From Neomesorhizobium sp963726065 (GTDB lineage Bacteria > Pseudomonadota > Alphaproteobacteria > Rhizobiales > Rhizobiaceae), in NCBI GenBank assembly GCA_963726065.1, contig CAVSAU010000016.1, positions 620,001 to 684,000 on the forward strand: a stretch of 64,000 nucleotides of DNA, written 5' to 3'. Positions 55,972 to 64,000 of the stretch are shown piece by piece. Below the pieces are notes generated by a model. The model saw nothing but the letters and a program-made list of their open reading frames with translations, did no database searches and was not told the DNA's origin. Numbering within the stretch: position 1 is the first letter of the stretch; the number at the start of each line of letters is the position of its first letter. Made by a program: the position numbers and the translations under genes.

Positions 55972-57479
55972 CACGCCACGAGCGCATTGCTGACACGCTC
56001 GAACTCGGCAAGCGCCCGAAGGACGCACGCTGCTGACCGGCCGCGCTGGGTGCTCGGCCATCGCGACGGCGGCCATCGCCTCATCCGCAATGGCGAGATC
56101 GTCTTCGAGGACGGCGAGGTGATCTTCGTCGGGACACGATTTCCCGGCGAGGTGGCGCGCCGGATCGACTTCGGCAATGCCCTGATCGGCCCCGGCTTCA
56201 TCGATCTCGATGCGCTTTCCGACCTCGACACGACGATCCTCGGCATCGACAACCAGCCCGGCTGGGCGAAGGGCCGGGTCTGGCCGCGATCTTATGTCGA
56301 GGCTGGTCCCTACGAGATGTATACGCAGGAGGAACTGGCGTTCCAGAAGCGCTTCGCCTTCGGCCAGCTTCTGCTGAACGGCATCACGACGGCTGCGCCG
56401 ATCGCCTCGCTGTTCTACCGCGAATGGGGCGAGACGGTCGCCGAATTCGACGCCGCTGCCGAGGCTGCGGGCGAATCTCGGCCTGCGCGTCTATCTCAGC
56501 CCGGCCTATCGCACCGGCGGCATGGTCCTCGATGCGCCGGGCCAGATCGTCTCCGCTTTTCGACGAGGCACGTGGCCTGAAAGGCCTGCGCGACGCCGTC
56601 GACTTCATCGGAACGGCAGACCGGCCGCTTCGGCGATCTGGTGCGCGGTCATGCTGGCGCCGGACCGCGTCGAGACCTGCACGGCGGAGCTCCTGCGCGC
56701 AGACCCAGGCCGCCGCGCGCGATCTCGGCTGCAAGATCCGCCTTCACATGGCCCAGGCGCAATGGAAGTCGAAACAGTTCGCAAACTGCACGGCACTACG
56801 GCACCGGACTGGCTGGCGAGCATCGGCCTGCTCAACGATCGGCTGATCGCACCCCATGCAACCAACGCGACCGAGGGAGACCTCGAGCTCTACGCCGCCA
56901 ACGGCGTCTCGATCGTGCATTGCCCGTTGGTTTCGGCACGCGGCGGCAGCACGCTCAACTCGTTCTCGCGCTGTCGGGAGCGCGGCATCAACATCGCGAT
57001 GGGCACCGACACCGACGCCCGCCGACATGATGATGAACCTGCTGGTCGGCCTGATTGCCTGCCGCATCAACGATCGCGCTCCGGACCGCGTCCGCTGCGC
57101 CGACCTATTCGACGCCGCGACGCTCGGCGGCGCGAAGGCGCTCGGCCGCGACGATCTCGGCACGGCTCGCACCGGGCGCGCGTGCCGACATCGCGGTGTT
57201 CGGACTTGATGATCGCGGTGATGGCGCCATCGATCGACCCGATAACCACACTGGTCGCCGGCGGTTCAGGCAAGGTTACGCAGGCCGTCTTCGTCGACGG
57301 ACGCCTGTCGATGCGCGTCGGCGAGGTCGCCGGCATCGACATGACGGCCGCACGGCAGCGCGCGCAGACAGCAGTTCGACGGCCTGATCGCAAAATATCC
57401 GGAGCGCAGCTGGGGCCATCCGCCGATCTCCGAAATCTTCCCGCCGAGCTATCCGATCGAGGTCAATGCCAATGGTTGA
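55968..57479 (+). CDS. Amidohydrolase, TRZ/ATZ (SsnA/chlorohydrolase) type, frameshifted
   Basis: Pieces: WVLGHRDGGHRLIRNGEIVF, RIDFGNALIGPGFIDLDALS, LLLNGITTAAPIASLFYREW, LRVYLSPAYRTGGMVLDAPG, LGCKIRLHMAQ, RLIAPHATNATEGDLELYAA, SIVHCPLVSARGGSTLNSF, INIAMGTDT and RLAPGARADIAVFGLDD. The first metal motif, HxH in most members, reads DLDALSD here, as in some atypical TRZ/ATZ proteins, so the metal site may be altered or the enzyme inactive. The His of HMAQ and HATN and the Asp of GTDT are present. About 495 residues when repaired. The start overlaps the previous stop (ATGA), and its stop overlaps the ATPase start. Confidence 0.83.
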
Positions 57480-58464
57480 AGCCGAGCAAGCCGGTACTTG
57501 AGGTTCGCGACCTCAAAGTCGAATTCCCCGGCCGCCATGGTGCCGCGACGGCACTCTCCGACGTGTCGCCTGGCGATCCGGCCCGGCGAGATCCTCGGGC
57601 GTCGTCGGCGAGTCCGGCGCCGGCAAGTCGATGACCGGGCTGGCCGATCCAGGGCCTGCTCGAGCGGCCCGGACGCATCGCCGGCGGCGAGATCTGGCTC
57701 GGCGATCGCCGCATCGACACCCTGGACGACCGCGAAATGGAGAAGATGCGCGGCCGCGAGATCGGCGCGATCTTCCAGGATCCGCTGACTTCGCTCAATC
57801 CGCTTTTCACGGTCGGCGCGCAGCTGACGGAGACGATCCGGCAGCATCTCGGCATGGGCAAGGCCGAGGCTCGGGCGCGAGCGGTTTCACCTGCTCAAGG
57901 ATGTCGGCATCCCCTCGCCCGAGGAGCGCATCGATCAGTATCCGCATCAGTTTTCCGGCGGCATGCGGCAGCGCGTGGTCATCGCGCTGGCGCTTGCCGC
58001 CTCGCCGAAGCTGATCATCGCCGACGAGCCGACCACCGCGCTCGACGTCTCGATCCAGGCGCAGATCACGTCGCTGCTGCGCCGTCTCTGCAAGGAAAAG
58101 CGGACAGCGGTCATGCTGGTCACGCACGACATGGGCGTCATCGCGGAGACGGCCGACCGGGTCGCCGTGATGTACGCCGGCCGCCTCGTCGAGATCGGGC
58201 CGGTCGAACAGGTGCTGCACGCTGCCCACACATCCCTATACCGCGCGGGCTGATGGCCTCGATCCCAGCGTTAGGCGCGCCGCGTCGAACGCCTCAACCA
58301 GATCGATGGATCGATGCCGCGACTCGATGCCATCCCGTCCGGCTGCGCCTTCAATCCGCGCTGCAAGGAGGCCGGACCGCGCTGTCGGCGCGAACGGCCA
58401 GAGCCTGCTCCTGGCGGGCGCGGGCGCCAGCGCGTGCTGGCTCAATGCAGGAGGAACAGCATGA
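57472..58464 (+). CDS. Oligopeptide-type ABC importer ATPase (DppD-like), frameshifted
   Basis: ATG 57472 lies within the end of the amidohydrolase gene. After an extra G the frame becomes SKPVLEVRDLKVEFPGRHGA, then (after extra bases near 57570, 57599 and 57645) VVGESGAGKSMTGLAIQGLL, IGAIFQDPLTSLNPLFTVGA, QYPHQFSGGMRQRVVIALAL, KLIIADEPTTALDVSIQAQI, VMLVTHDMGVIAETADRVAV and the oligopeptide-family Cys-rich end PSGCAFNPRC. Each of these breaks is repaired by deleting one base. The stop overlaps the ATG of the partner ATPase at 58461. Confidence 0.9.
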
Positions 58465-59443
58465 ACGTCATCACTGCACAAAAGGCGCCAGCGCTGCGGG
58501 TCGAGCGGCTCGCCAAAACATTCGACGTTTCGGCGCCGTGGCTCAATCGCGTTGTCGAGCGCAAGCCTCGGCAGTTTCTCCACGCCGTCAACGACATCAG
58601 CTTCGATGTGCCGATGAGTGGATGCCTAAGCCTCGTCGGCGAAAGCGGCTGCGGCAAGTCCACCGTCGCCCGCCTGGTGACAGGGCTCTACAAGCCGAAT
58701 AGCGGCGAGATGCGCTTCGCACCCGGTCGGGACGGCAATCCGCTCTCCGCTCAGATGATTTTCCAGGACCCTTACGCGTCGCTCAATCCGCGCTGGCGCG
58801 TCAAGAACATCATCGCCGAGCCGCTGCGTGAGCTGAAGCTGCGAAAGACCGCCGCCGAGATCACCGAGCGTGTGGTGGAACTGCTGAAGATCGTCGGGCC
58901 TGTCAGCATCGGATGGCGAGAAGTTCCCGCACGAATTCTCTGGCGGGCAGCGGCAGCGCATCTCGATTGCACGCGCACTTGGCGAGCGAACCGCAGTTCC
59001 TGGTCTGCGATGAGCCGACCTCCGCGCTGGACGTTTCGGTCCAGGCTCAGGTCCTCAATCTGATGCGGCGCCTGCAGGACGAGTTCGGCCTGACCTATCT
59101 GTTCATCAGCCATGACATGAGCGTGGTGCGGCACATGTCGGACCGCATCGCGGTGATGTACCTCGGCCGCATCGTCGAGGAGGGCGAGACGGAGGCGCTG
59201 TTCGCCCGACCGCGCCATCCATACACGCAACTCCTGCTCCAGACGATCCCGAACATCGAGCATCCGCACAGGGATCGCGTCGTCGCCGCTGGCGAGGTTC
59301 CGAGCCCGCTCAATCCACCGTCAGGCTGTCCATTCCATCCGAGATGCCCGATTGCAACCGCACGCTGCTCGGTCGAAATTCCCGAGGTGCGCACGCTTTC
59401 AAACCGAACGCGCGTCGCATGCCATCTGGTGGAGGAGGCATGA
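58461..59443 (+). CDS. Oligopeptide-type ABC importer ATPase (DppF-like), two frameshifts
   Basis: ATG 58461 follows GGAGGAACAGC. Sequence runs KAPALRVERLAKTFDVSAPW, VGESGCGKSTVARLVTGLYK (Walker A), MIFQDPYASLNPRWRVKNII and ERVVELLKIVG. An extra C near 58900 and an extra G near 58983 then break it; the repaired sequence gives DGEKFPHEFSGGQRQRISIA, EPQFLVCDEPTSALDVSVQA, YLFISHDMSVVRHMSDRIAV and the terminal SGCPFHPRCPIATARC. About 325 residues when repaired. It is the last gene of the importer/amidohydrolase run on this strand. Confidence 0.92.
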
Positions 59444-59462
59444 AGATGCCTCCGTTGTTCAC

Positions 59463-60140
59463 CTATGCAAGCGCGGCGCGCAGATCGTGCGACATGTCCC
59501 GCACTTCCCTCAGATCGAGCTCCGACTCCACATGCTCGAGATGATGCTCCATCAGCGCCAGCGCCGTCTTGATGTTACCAGCCGCGATATGGTCGACGAT
59601 CTCGGCGTGTTCGTCCGGACCGCAGTTGAAGCGCGCGGTGTTGCGATAGACTGCCGTGATCAGCGAGGTCCGCGAGATCAGGTCGCGCATCATGCCGAAC
59701 AGGAAGTCGGAACCCGAAATCTCCGCAAGCAGAAGGTGGAAACCACCGGACAGCTTGATGATGTCGGTTGTCATGTCGTTGGCGTTGGCGGTTCGCTCCC
59801 GGTCGACATGGCCGCGCAAGCGCGCCACATCGGCTTTCGTGATCGAGGTTCCGATGCGGGCGACGACGCAACTCTCCACCGAACGGCGAATGGAGAAAAC
59901 GTCCCGGGCCTCGTCCACCGAAGGCTGACACACGAATGCGCCCCGGTTGGGGATGATCGTCACCAGGCCTTCGCGTTCAAGCGCCGCCAGAGCCTGCCGG
60001 ACACGCGCGCGGCTGACATCGAAAATCGCCGCCATCTGGCCTTCCTTGAGCTGAACGCCCGGACGCAGCCTGCGTTCGGCAATCGAAAGCCATACTTTTT
60101 CGACGATCTGCTGTATCGAGACACTCGCCTGGTCGCTCAT
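59463..60140 (-). CDS. GntR-family (FCD) regulator of the second catabolic locus
   Basis: 225 residues from ATG 60140, chosen because GGGAAGAAC precedes it; in-frame starts up to 60197 exist. The winged helix is IVEKVWLSIAERRLRPGVQL, MAAIFDVSRARVRQALAALE, GLVTIIPNRGAFVCQPS (residues 8-75). The FCD domain follows, with RRSVESCVVARI, FHLLLAEISGS (metal His) and HAEIVDHIAAGN. It is divergent from the flavin-reductase gene. A WTTGTNGACAAT palindrome lies in its own promoter region and in those at 52447 and 63286, which bracket the locus. Confidence 0.92.
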   Translation of the reverse strand: MSDQASVSIQQIVEKVWLSIAERRLRPGVQLKEGQMAAIFDVSRARVRQALAALEREGLVTIIPNRGAFVCQPSVDEARDVFSIRRSVESCVVARIGTSITKADVARLRGHVDRERTANANDMTTDIIKLSGGFHLLLAEISGSDFLFGMMRDLISRTSLITAVYRNTARFNCGPDEHAEIVDHIAAGNIKTALALMEHHLEHVESELDLREVRDMSHDLRAALA

Positions 60141-60220
60141 GAATGTTCTTCCCTGCTGCTTGGTCGACATTCGCCAAGGATGACAAAAAGTCAACATTTG
60201 CAGGTTTTATGTGGTATATT

Positions 60221-60230
60221 TTGTAGACAA
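60221..60230. promoter_or_regulatory. Candidate FCD operator TTGTAGACAA
   Basis: The 10-base near-palindrome lies between the regulator (start 60140, minus) and the flavin reductase (start 60280, plus), in an AT-rich stretch (TATATTT directly before it). With the flanking T it fits the pattern of the sites at 52447-52458 and 63286-63297. A smaller TGAC-AAAAA-GTCA repeat lies at 60181-60193, closer to the regulator start. Confidence 0.6.
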
Positions 60231-60279
60231 TTTCAATCATAATTGTTGTCAAAAGAACTGACCACCGTGAGAGGCGAGC

Positions 60280-60915
60280 ATGGAATTCGATTTTAGGCAG
60301 ATGGAGGCGGATGGCCGGTACCGCCTGTTGACCAATTTCGTTGGTCCTCGCCCCATCGCGCTGGTGACAACACGCTCGGCAACCGGGCGTGGCAACGCGG
60401 CGCCAATGAGCTTTTTCAACGTTTTCTCGCACGAACCACCAATCGTCGTGCTCGGCATCCAGCCGCGCTTGTCGGGAGAAGACAAGGACACCATGGTCAA
60501 CATTCGCCGCACTGGAGAATTCGCGGTCAACATGGTCGACATGGCGTTGTCGCAGCAGATGCTCGTTTGCGGCCTGGCTTTTGAGAGCGATGTCGACGAG
60601 CTTGAGATGGCCGAACTTCCCACCGCCCGCTGCACGCAGATCGACGTCGACTATGTAGCCAGTTCGCCGTGCGCCTTCGAGTGCCGGGTGGAGCGAATGA
60701 TCGAATATCCGCGCCGCGTCCTTGTGCTTGGCGAAGTCGTTCACATGCATGTCCACCGCGATTGCCTCGATGCGGCTGGGCGCTACGTGAACCCCGATGT
60801 CTACCAGCCGATCGCCCGGCTTCACGCCGACAACTACATCACTTCGGATCGCCAGTTCGTGCTCAAGGCGCCGGCGATGACAGACGTTCTCAAGGCATCC
60901 AAACAGGTCGACTAA
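60280..60915 (+). CDS. Flavin reductase-like (FMN-binding) protein
   Basis: 211 residues of the flavin reductase-like domain family. TNFVGPRPIALVTTRSATGR with the start of the flavin site lies at residues 18-40, then NAAPMSFFNVFSHEPPIVVL (N-x-A-P-x-S-F motif), TGEFAVNMVDMALSQQM, CRVERMIEYPRRVLVLGEVV and the late ADNYITSD. It would reduce FMN with NAD(P)H, either for a partner monooxygenase or as a reductase acting on the pathway substrate. No flavin monooxygenase is in this window. ATG 60280 has GAGAGGCGAG upstream; the racemase gene follows after three bases. Confidence 0.9.
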   Translation: MEFDFRQMEADGRYRLLTNFVGPRPIALVTTRSATGRGNAAPMSFFNVFSHEPPIVVLGIQPRLSGEDKDTMVNIRRTGEFAVNMVDMALSQQMLVCGLAFESDVDELEMAELPTARCTQIDVDYVASSPCAFECRVERMIEYPRRVLVLGEVVHMHVHRDCLDAAGRYVNPDVYQPIARLHADNYITSDRQFVLKAPAMTDVLKASKQVD

Positions 60916-60918
60916 AAA

Positions 60919-61740
60919 GTGCATATTCGCCTGATCAATCCCAATTCGACAGCCTCGATGACCACCCAGGCGCTGGAGAGCGCCCTCAAGGTCGCCAGCG
61001 CCGGAACACACGTCACCGCCGTCAATCCGGTCGGAACGCCAGTCAGCATCGAGGGCTCCACCGACGAAGCAATGGCCGTGCCAGCGATGCTCTCGGAGAT
61101 CCGGGCTGGCGAGGCGCAGGGCATCGACGCCTACGTGATCGCCTGCTTCGACGACCCTGGCCTGCACGCAGCCCGTGAAGTCGCGAGGGTACCGGTGATC
61201 GGCATCTGCCAGGCAGCCGTCCAAGTGGCGATGACCATCAGCCGCCGTTTTTCAGTCGTGACCACACTTCCGCGATCGGTCCCCATCATCGAGGACATCG
61301 TCCAAGCTTATGGAGCGGGACATCATTGCCGCGCCGTACGCGCCATCGATCTGCCGGTTCTTGGATTGGAAGAAGATCCGGTAACGGCAGAGCGCTTGCT
61401 GCTTGACGAGATCGAACGCGCCAAGATCGAGGATCGTGCAGAGGCGATCGTTTTGGGTTGCGCGGGCATGTCGCGCCTGTGTGAGCGCCTGTCGGAAGCG
61501 ACCGGCGTTCCAGTCATCGACGGTGTAACCGCGGCCCTCAAGATAGCCGAAGCGCTGGTGGGCGCCGGCTACTCGACTTCGAAGGTCAACGGCTACGACT
61601 ATCCGCGCGAGAAAGGCGCCTGGACGGTGCGGCCACGCGAGCGCGCCTCGGGGCCGCTCATGCAGCCCTTGCCGAATAATCGCAGTTCTATGCCTCCGGC
61701 GGGCGGGGCGGCACGACCGGCTCGCGGAAGGTCCGGCTGA
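60919..61740 (+). CDS. Asp/Glu/hydantoin racemase family protein
   Basis: 273 residues, starting at GTG 60919. The two catalytic Cys of the family are in YVIACFDDPGLHAAREVA near residue 77 and IVLGCAGMSRLCERLSEAT near 182; IRLINPNSTASMT is the typical start and PVIDGVTAALKIAEALVGAG the typical late helix. Relatives racemise hydantoins, aspartate or glutamate, or isomerise maleate, or cleave allantoin-type compounds. The neighbours (amidohydrolases, importer) favour a cyclic-ureide substrate. The last 53 bases overlap the end of the opposite-strand amidohydrolase. Confidence 0.9.
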   Translation: MHIRLINPNSTASMTTQALESALKVASAGTHVTAVNPVGTPVSIEGSTDEAMAVPAMLSEIRAGEAQGIDAYVIACFDDPGLHAAREVARVPVIGICQAAVQVAMTISRRFSVVTTLPRSVPIIEDIVQAYGAGHHCRAVRAIDLPVLGLEEDPVTAERLLLDEIERAKIEDRAEAIVLGCAGMSRLCERLSEATGVPVIDGVTAALKIAEALVGAGYSTSKVNGYDYPREKGAWTVRPRERASGPLMQPLPNNRSSMPPAGGAARPARGRSG

Positions 61741-63163
61741 GCTGACCCCAGCCAGGGTCGTGCATATGCGCCTGCAGGCCCGCCCGTTCGGCCATGGCCT
61801 GCGCTTCCCGCTCGCCGAGATCAAGCGCCTGCTCGACATCGGTTGTGAGCACCTCGCCCCCCTCCATCAGGATCCTCCCGTCGACGATGACGGTGTCGAC
61901 GTCGCTGCCGAGGACCTGCTGAACCAGCCGGTGGACCACCATCCAGTTGGGCGTCAGGTGGGGCTGGCGCATGTTGATGATGGCAATGTCAGCCTTCTTG
62001 CCGATTTCCAGCGAACCGATCTCGTGATCCATGCCGAGGGCCTTTGCGGCGTCGATGGTGATCATCTCGAACACCTTGCCAGGCGGCAGCAAATAGCGGT
62101 CATGATTGTTCAGGAGATGTTGTGTGAACTGCGCCAGGCGGGCGATCTGGAACATGTCGAAATGACGGCTGGGCGAGACGCCATCCGAAGTGATCGCCAC
62201 TGGCACGCCTTTCGACATCATGTCCAGGATAGGCGTCGCGCGTCCGGGTGGCGCATGGGTAACATGCGTGCCGGTCTCGGCCAGGATGTCGACTTCTTCG
62301 TGAGAGATTCCCCAGCAATGCTGAAGGTGCACGTCCGGGCCAAGAAGCGCATTCTCCTTGTCCTGGAAGGCCATGCGGATCTGCCCCGCGAAGGCGTCGG
62401 AATGGATGCGCACACCCCATTTGCGGGCGGTTTCACGCACCCGCCTCGCCTGCATCCGGTCGTTGTCACTCAGCGTGACGGCCTGATCGGGCGTCGTCGA
62501 GTTCGAGGGGTCAAGTGACGGAACAATCGTGAAGGGCGTGAGGAACACGCTGATGCGCCCATCGGCACTTCCATTGATTGCCTGGATCGTCGCCTCGGCG
62601 CCTTCGATCATCTCTTCGAAAGTGACGTCGTGGCGCACGGGCGCGCCGCTCTCCCACCGCGTGACAGGCTGCGGCCAGGGCAAGCCCGCGGGACCGACGC
62701 AGATGATTTCCCGCAGGCCGATCTCGCCATAGGCCTTGGCATGATTGATCGCGAAAACTGGGTCGTCGCTTCGCGGCATGGACGAGATGATGCTGACGCC
62801 GGTGGTAACGCCGGCGCGCAGGCGCTCAAGGCCGCCCACCAGCCCATCCGCGTACCAGTAATCGCGCGTAGCATAATGATAGTAGGTCGGCGTCACGATC
62901 CGCATCCACATGGAATTCGTGTCGGCCGCGATGCTGCGGATCAGCGCATGGCCAGCATGACCATGCGCGTCGATGAGGCCGGGAATGATGAGCTTGCCCC
63001 GGCAATCAACGAGCTTCTTATCCTGGTGTCTGGGTTCGAGTTCGCTGGCGGAGCCAATGTCAACAATCCTGTCGCCCGATATGGCGATCGCGCCGTCCTC
63101 GATGATGCGTCGGTCGGCGTCAACGGTCACGATGGTTCCATGGACAAGCAGCAATTCGTTCAC
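61688..63163 (-). CDS. Amidohydrolase, TRZ/ATZ/guanine-deaminase-like, intact
   Basis: 491 residues. LIIPGLIDAHGHAGHALIRS (HxH metal motif) near residue 60-75, RIHSDAFAGQIRMAF (metal His) near 260, VHLQHCWGISHEEVDIL (metal His) near 290, and VAITSDGVSPSRHFDMFQIA (metal Asp) near 335 are all present, with a typical composite-domain tail (GSLEIGKKADIAIINMRQP). This is the s-triazine/melamine/adenosine-type deaminase branch. It differs from the two frameshifted amidohydrolases of the locus in having a complete metal site. It is divergent from the binding-protein gene at 63352. Confidence 0.92.
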   Translation of the reverse strand: MNELLLVHGTIVTVDADRRIIEDGAIAISGDRIVDIGSASELEPRHQDKKLVDCRGKLIIPGLIDAHGHAGHALIRSIAADTNSMWMRIVTPTYYHYATRDYWYADGLVGGLERLRAGVTTGVSIISSMPRSDDPVFAINHAKAYGEIGLREIICVGPAGLPWPQPVTRWESGAPVRHDVTFEEMIEGAEATIQAINGSADGRISVFLTPFTIVPSLDPSNSTTPDQAVTLSDNDRMQARRVRETARKWGVRIHSDAFAGQIRMAFQDKENALLGPDVHLQHCWGISHEEVDILAETGTHVTHAPPGRATPILDMMSKGVPVAITSDGVSPSRHFDMFQIARLAQFTQHLLNNHDRYLLPPGKVFEMITIDAAKALGMDHEIGSLEIGKKADIAIINMRQPHLTPNWMVVHRLVQQVLGSDVDTVIVDGRILMEGGEVLTTDVEQALDLGEREAQAMAERAGLQAHMHDPGWGQLSRTFREPVVPPRPPEA

Positions 63164-63278
63164 GTGGGTTCCCTCATTCGCGCCAAAATCATCAATGTTC
63201 TTCGGATTTTGTCCAAAGGGCCGGGCAAGTAGGCGTTTATCTAGAGACAGTTTGCTATTCGATGCGCGCCGTTTCCGT

Positions 63279-63297
63279 CAACAATATTGTTGACAAT
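63279..63297. promoter_or_regulatory. Overlapping palindromes between amidohydrolase and binding protein (candidate FCD operator)
   Basis: CAACAATATTGTTG at 63279-63292 is a perfect 14-base palindrome. Overlapping it, ATTGTTGACAAT at 63286-63297 matches the locus motif WTTGTNGACAAT. The site lies 55 bases before the binding-protein ATG and 116 bases from the amidohydrolase start, so it could control both divergent genes. Confidence 0.65.
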
Positions 63298-63351
63298 CTA
63301 GTCAATCATCGCAATGATAGCACCTACGAACGATAGGACCTGGGAGGTAAC

Positions 63352-64000
63352 ATGTCTCGTTTGAAGAACATCATCCTTGGCGCGGTGGCGGCAATCGCCT
63401 TCGCCGCACCTGCAACCGCGGAAACCCTGCGTTGGGGCGGCCGCGCCGACATCTACTCGCTCGATCCGGACTCGATCGCATCGACGTTCAACCTGTCGTT
63501 CCTCAATCATATCTATGAGGGGCTGGTCCGCTACGACGCGAACTTCAAGATCGAGCCGGCGCTGGCGACCGAGTGGAAGCTGATCGACAACAAGGTCTGG
63601 CGCTTCACCCTGCGCAAGGGCGTAAAGTTCCACGACGGCGCGGACTTCACCGCCGACGACGTGATCGCGTCGCTCACCCGCGTCACCGATCCGGACTCGC
63701 CGCTGCGCGGCAACATACCGCTTTATGTGAGCAGCAAGAAGGTGGACGACTATACGGTAGACATTGAAGTGTCGGCGCCGACTTCGCTGTTCCTGAATGA
63801 TATGACGAACATCTTCATGTTCAGCGCGAAATGGCTGAAGGACAACAACACCGAAAAGCCGACCGCCGTCGACACCAAGACAGAGGGCTACGCGACGCAC
63901 AACACCAACGGCACAGGCCCGTTCAAGCTGGAGAGCCGCGTGGCGGACAGCAAGACGGTGCTGGTCGTCAACGATGCCTGGTGGGACGAGAAGAAACACA
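63352..64000 (+). CDS. Oligopeptide-type ABC binding protein, 5' part (runs off the window)
   Basis: ATG 63352 follows GGGAGG. A signal peptide (LKNIILGAVAAIAFAAPATA) is followed by the SBP_bac_5 start ETLRWGGRADIYSLDPDSIA, FLNHIYEGLVRYDANFKIEP, WRFTLRKGVKFHDGADFTAD (the family's K-FHDG motif), DVIASLTRVTDPDSPLRG and GTGPFKLESRVADSKTVLV. The frame is clean to the window end, 216 codons. It probably supplies ligand to the importer at 52819-59443, whose own binding-protein position is empty or degraded. Confidence 0.93.
   Translation, partial: MSRLKNIILGAVAAIAFAAPATAETLRWGGRADIYSLDPDSIASTFNLSFLNHIYEGLVRYDANFKIEPALATEWKLIDNKVWRFTLRKGVKFHDGADFTADDVIASLTRVTDPDSPLRGNIPLYVSSKKVDDYTVDIEVSAPTSLFLNDMTNIFMFSAKWLKDNNTEKPTAVDTKTEGYATHNTNGTGPFKLESRVADSKTVLVVNDAWWDEKKH

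Overview
The window is high-GC DNA from an alphaproteobacterium, most likely a Rhizobiales/Phyllobacteriaceae (Mesorhizobium-like) chromosome or large replicon. The grounds are the gene content: many ABC importers for sugars and oligopeptide-like solutes, rhizobial-type aldolase/dehydrogenase fusions, GntR/FCD, SorC and RpiR regulators, and DUF1254/DUF3300 proteins. No rRNA, tRNA, CRISPR array or insertion sequence was recognised.

Layout. 1-1234: the 3' part of a TPR protein gene and two doubtful small membrane ORFs. 1244-7545: methylthioribose salvage (mtnK-mtnA) divergent from a complete sugar-type ABC importer, closed by a strong terminator. 7549-8262: a VapBC toxin-antitoxin pair whose start region lies in a long perfect inverted repeat. 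8302-21488: a large catabolic locus with an aldolase/dehydrogenase fusion, a SorC regulator, an NAD-dependent epimerase-type enzyme, a tartrate/isopropylmalate-type dehydrogenase, an FCD regulator, a sugar ABC importer, a BtpA/SgcQ-like protein, an M42/SgcX-like metallopeptidase and an FGGY kinase. 21733-26086: a betaine-type binding protein, an L,D-transpeptidase, a lipoprotein and a membrane adenylate/guanylate cyclase. 25989-32439: a DUF1214/DUF1254/DUF3300 run and a convergent NarL-type two-component pair. 32641-34744: an SDR, a DedA-like protein and a GNAT enzyme.

34756-46537 is a peptidoglycan (MurNAc) recycling locus: murA paralogue, amino-sugar kinase, murQ, an oligopeptide-type ABC importer with fused ATPases, a serine hydrolase and anmK. 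A divergent RpiR/SIS regulator faces it, and matching inverted repeats lie in two of its promoter regions. 46577-52291 holds a membrane protein, a methanethiol oxidase/SBP56 protein, Tex and a formylglycine-generating enzyme.

52819-64000 is a second accessory catabolic locus: an oligopeptide-type ABC importer, three amidohydrolases, an Asp/Glu/hydantoin racemase, a flavin reductase and an FCD/GntR regulator. The same short palindrome occurs in three of its promoter regions. The set suggests uptake and hydrolysis of a cyclic nitrogen compound; the substrate is unknown.

Quality warning: many genes, above all at 34.8-42.1 kb and 53.5-59.0 kb, are broken into several frames. In nearly every junction resolved by hand, removing one inserted base restores a normal family sequence. 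This looks like insertion-type sequencing or assembly error rather than gene decay, so coordinates in those stretches are corrected-gene spans and the proteins cannot be translated directly.
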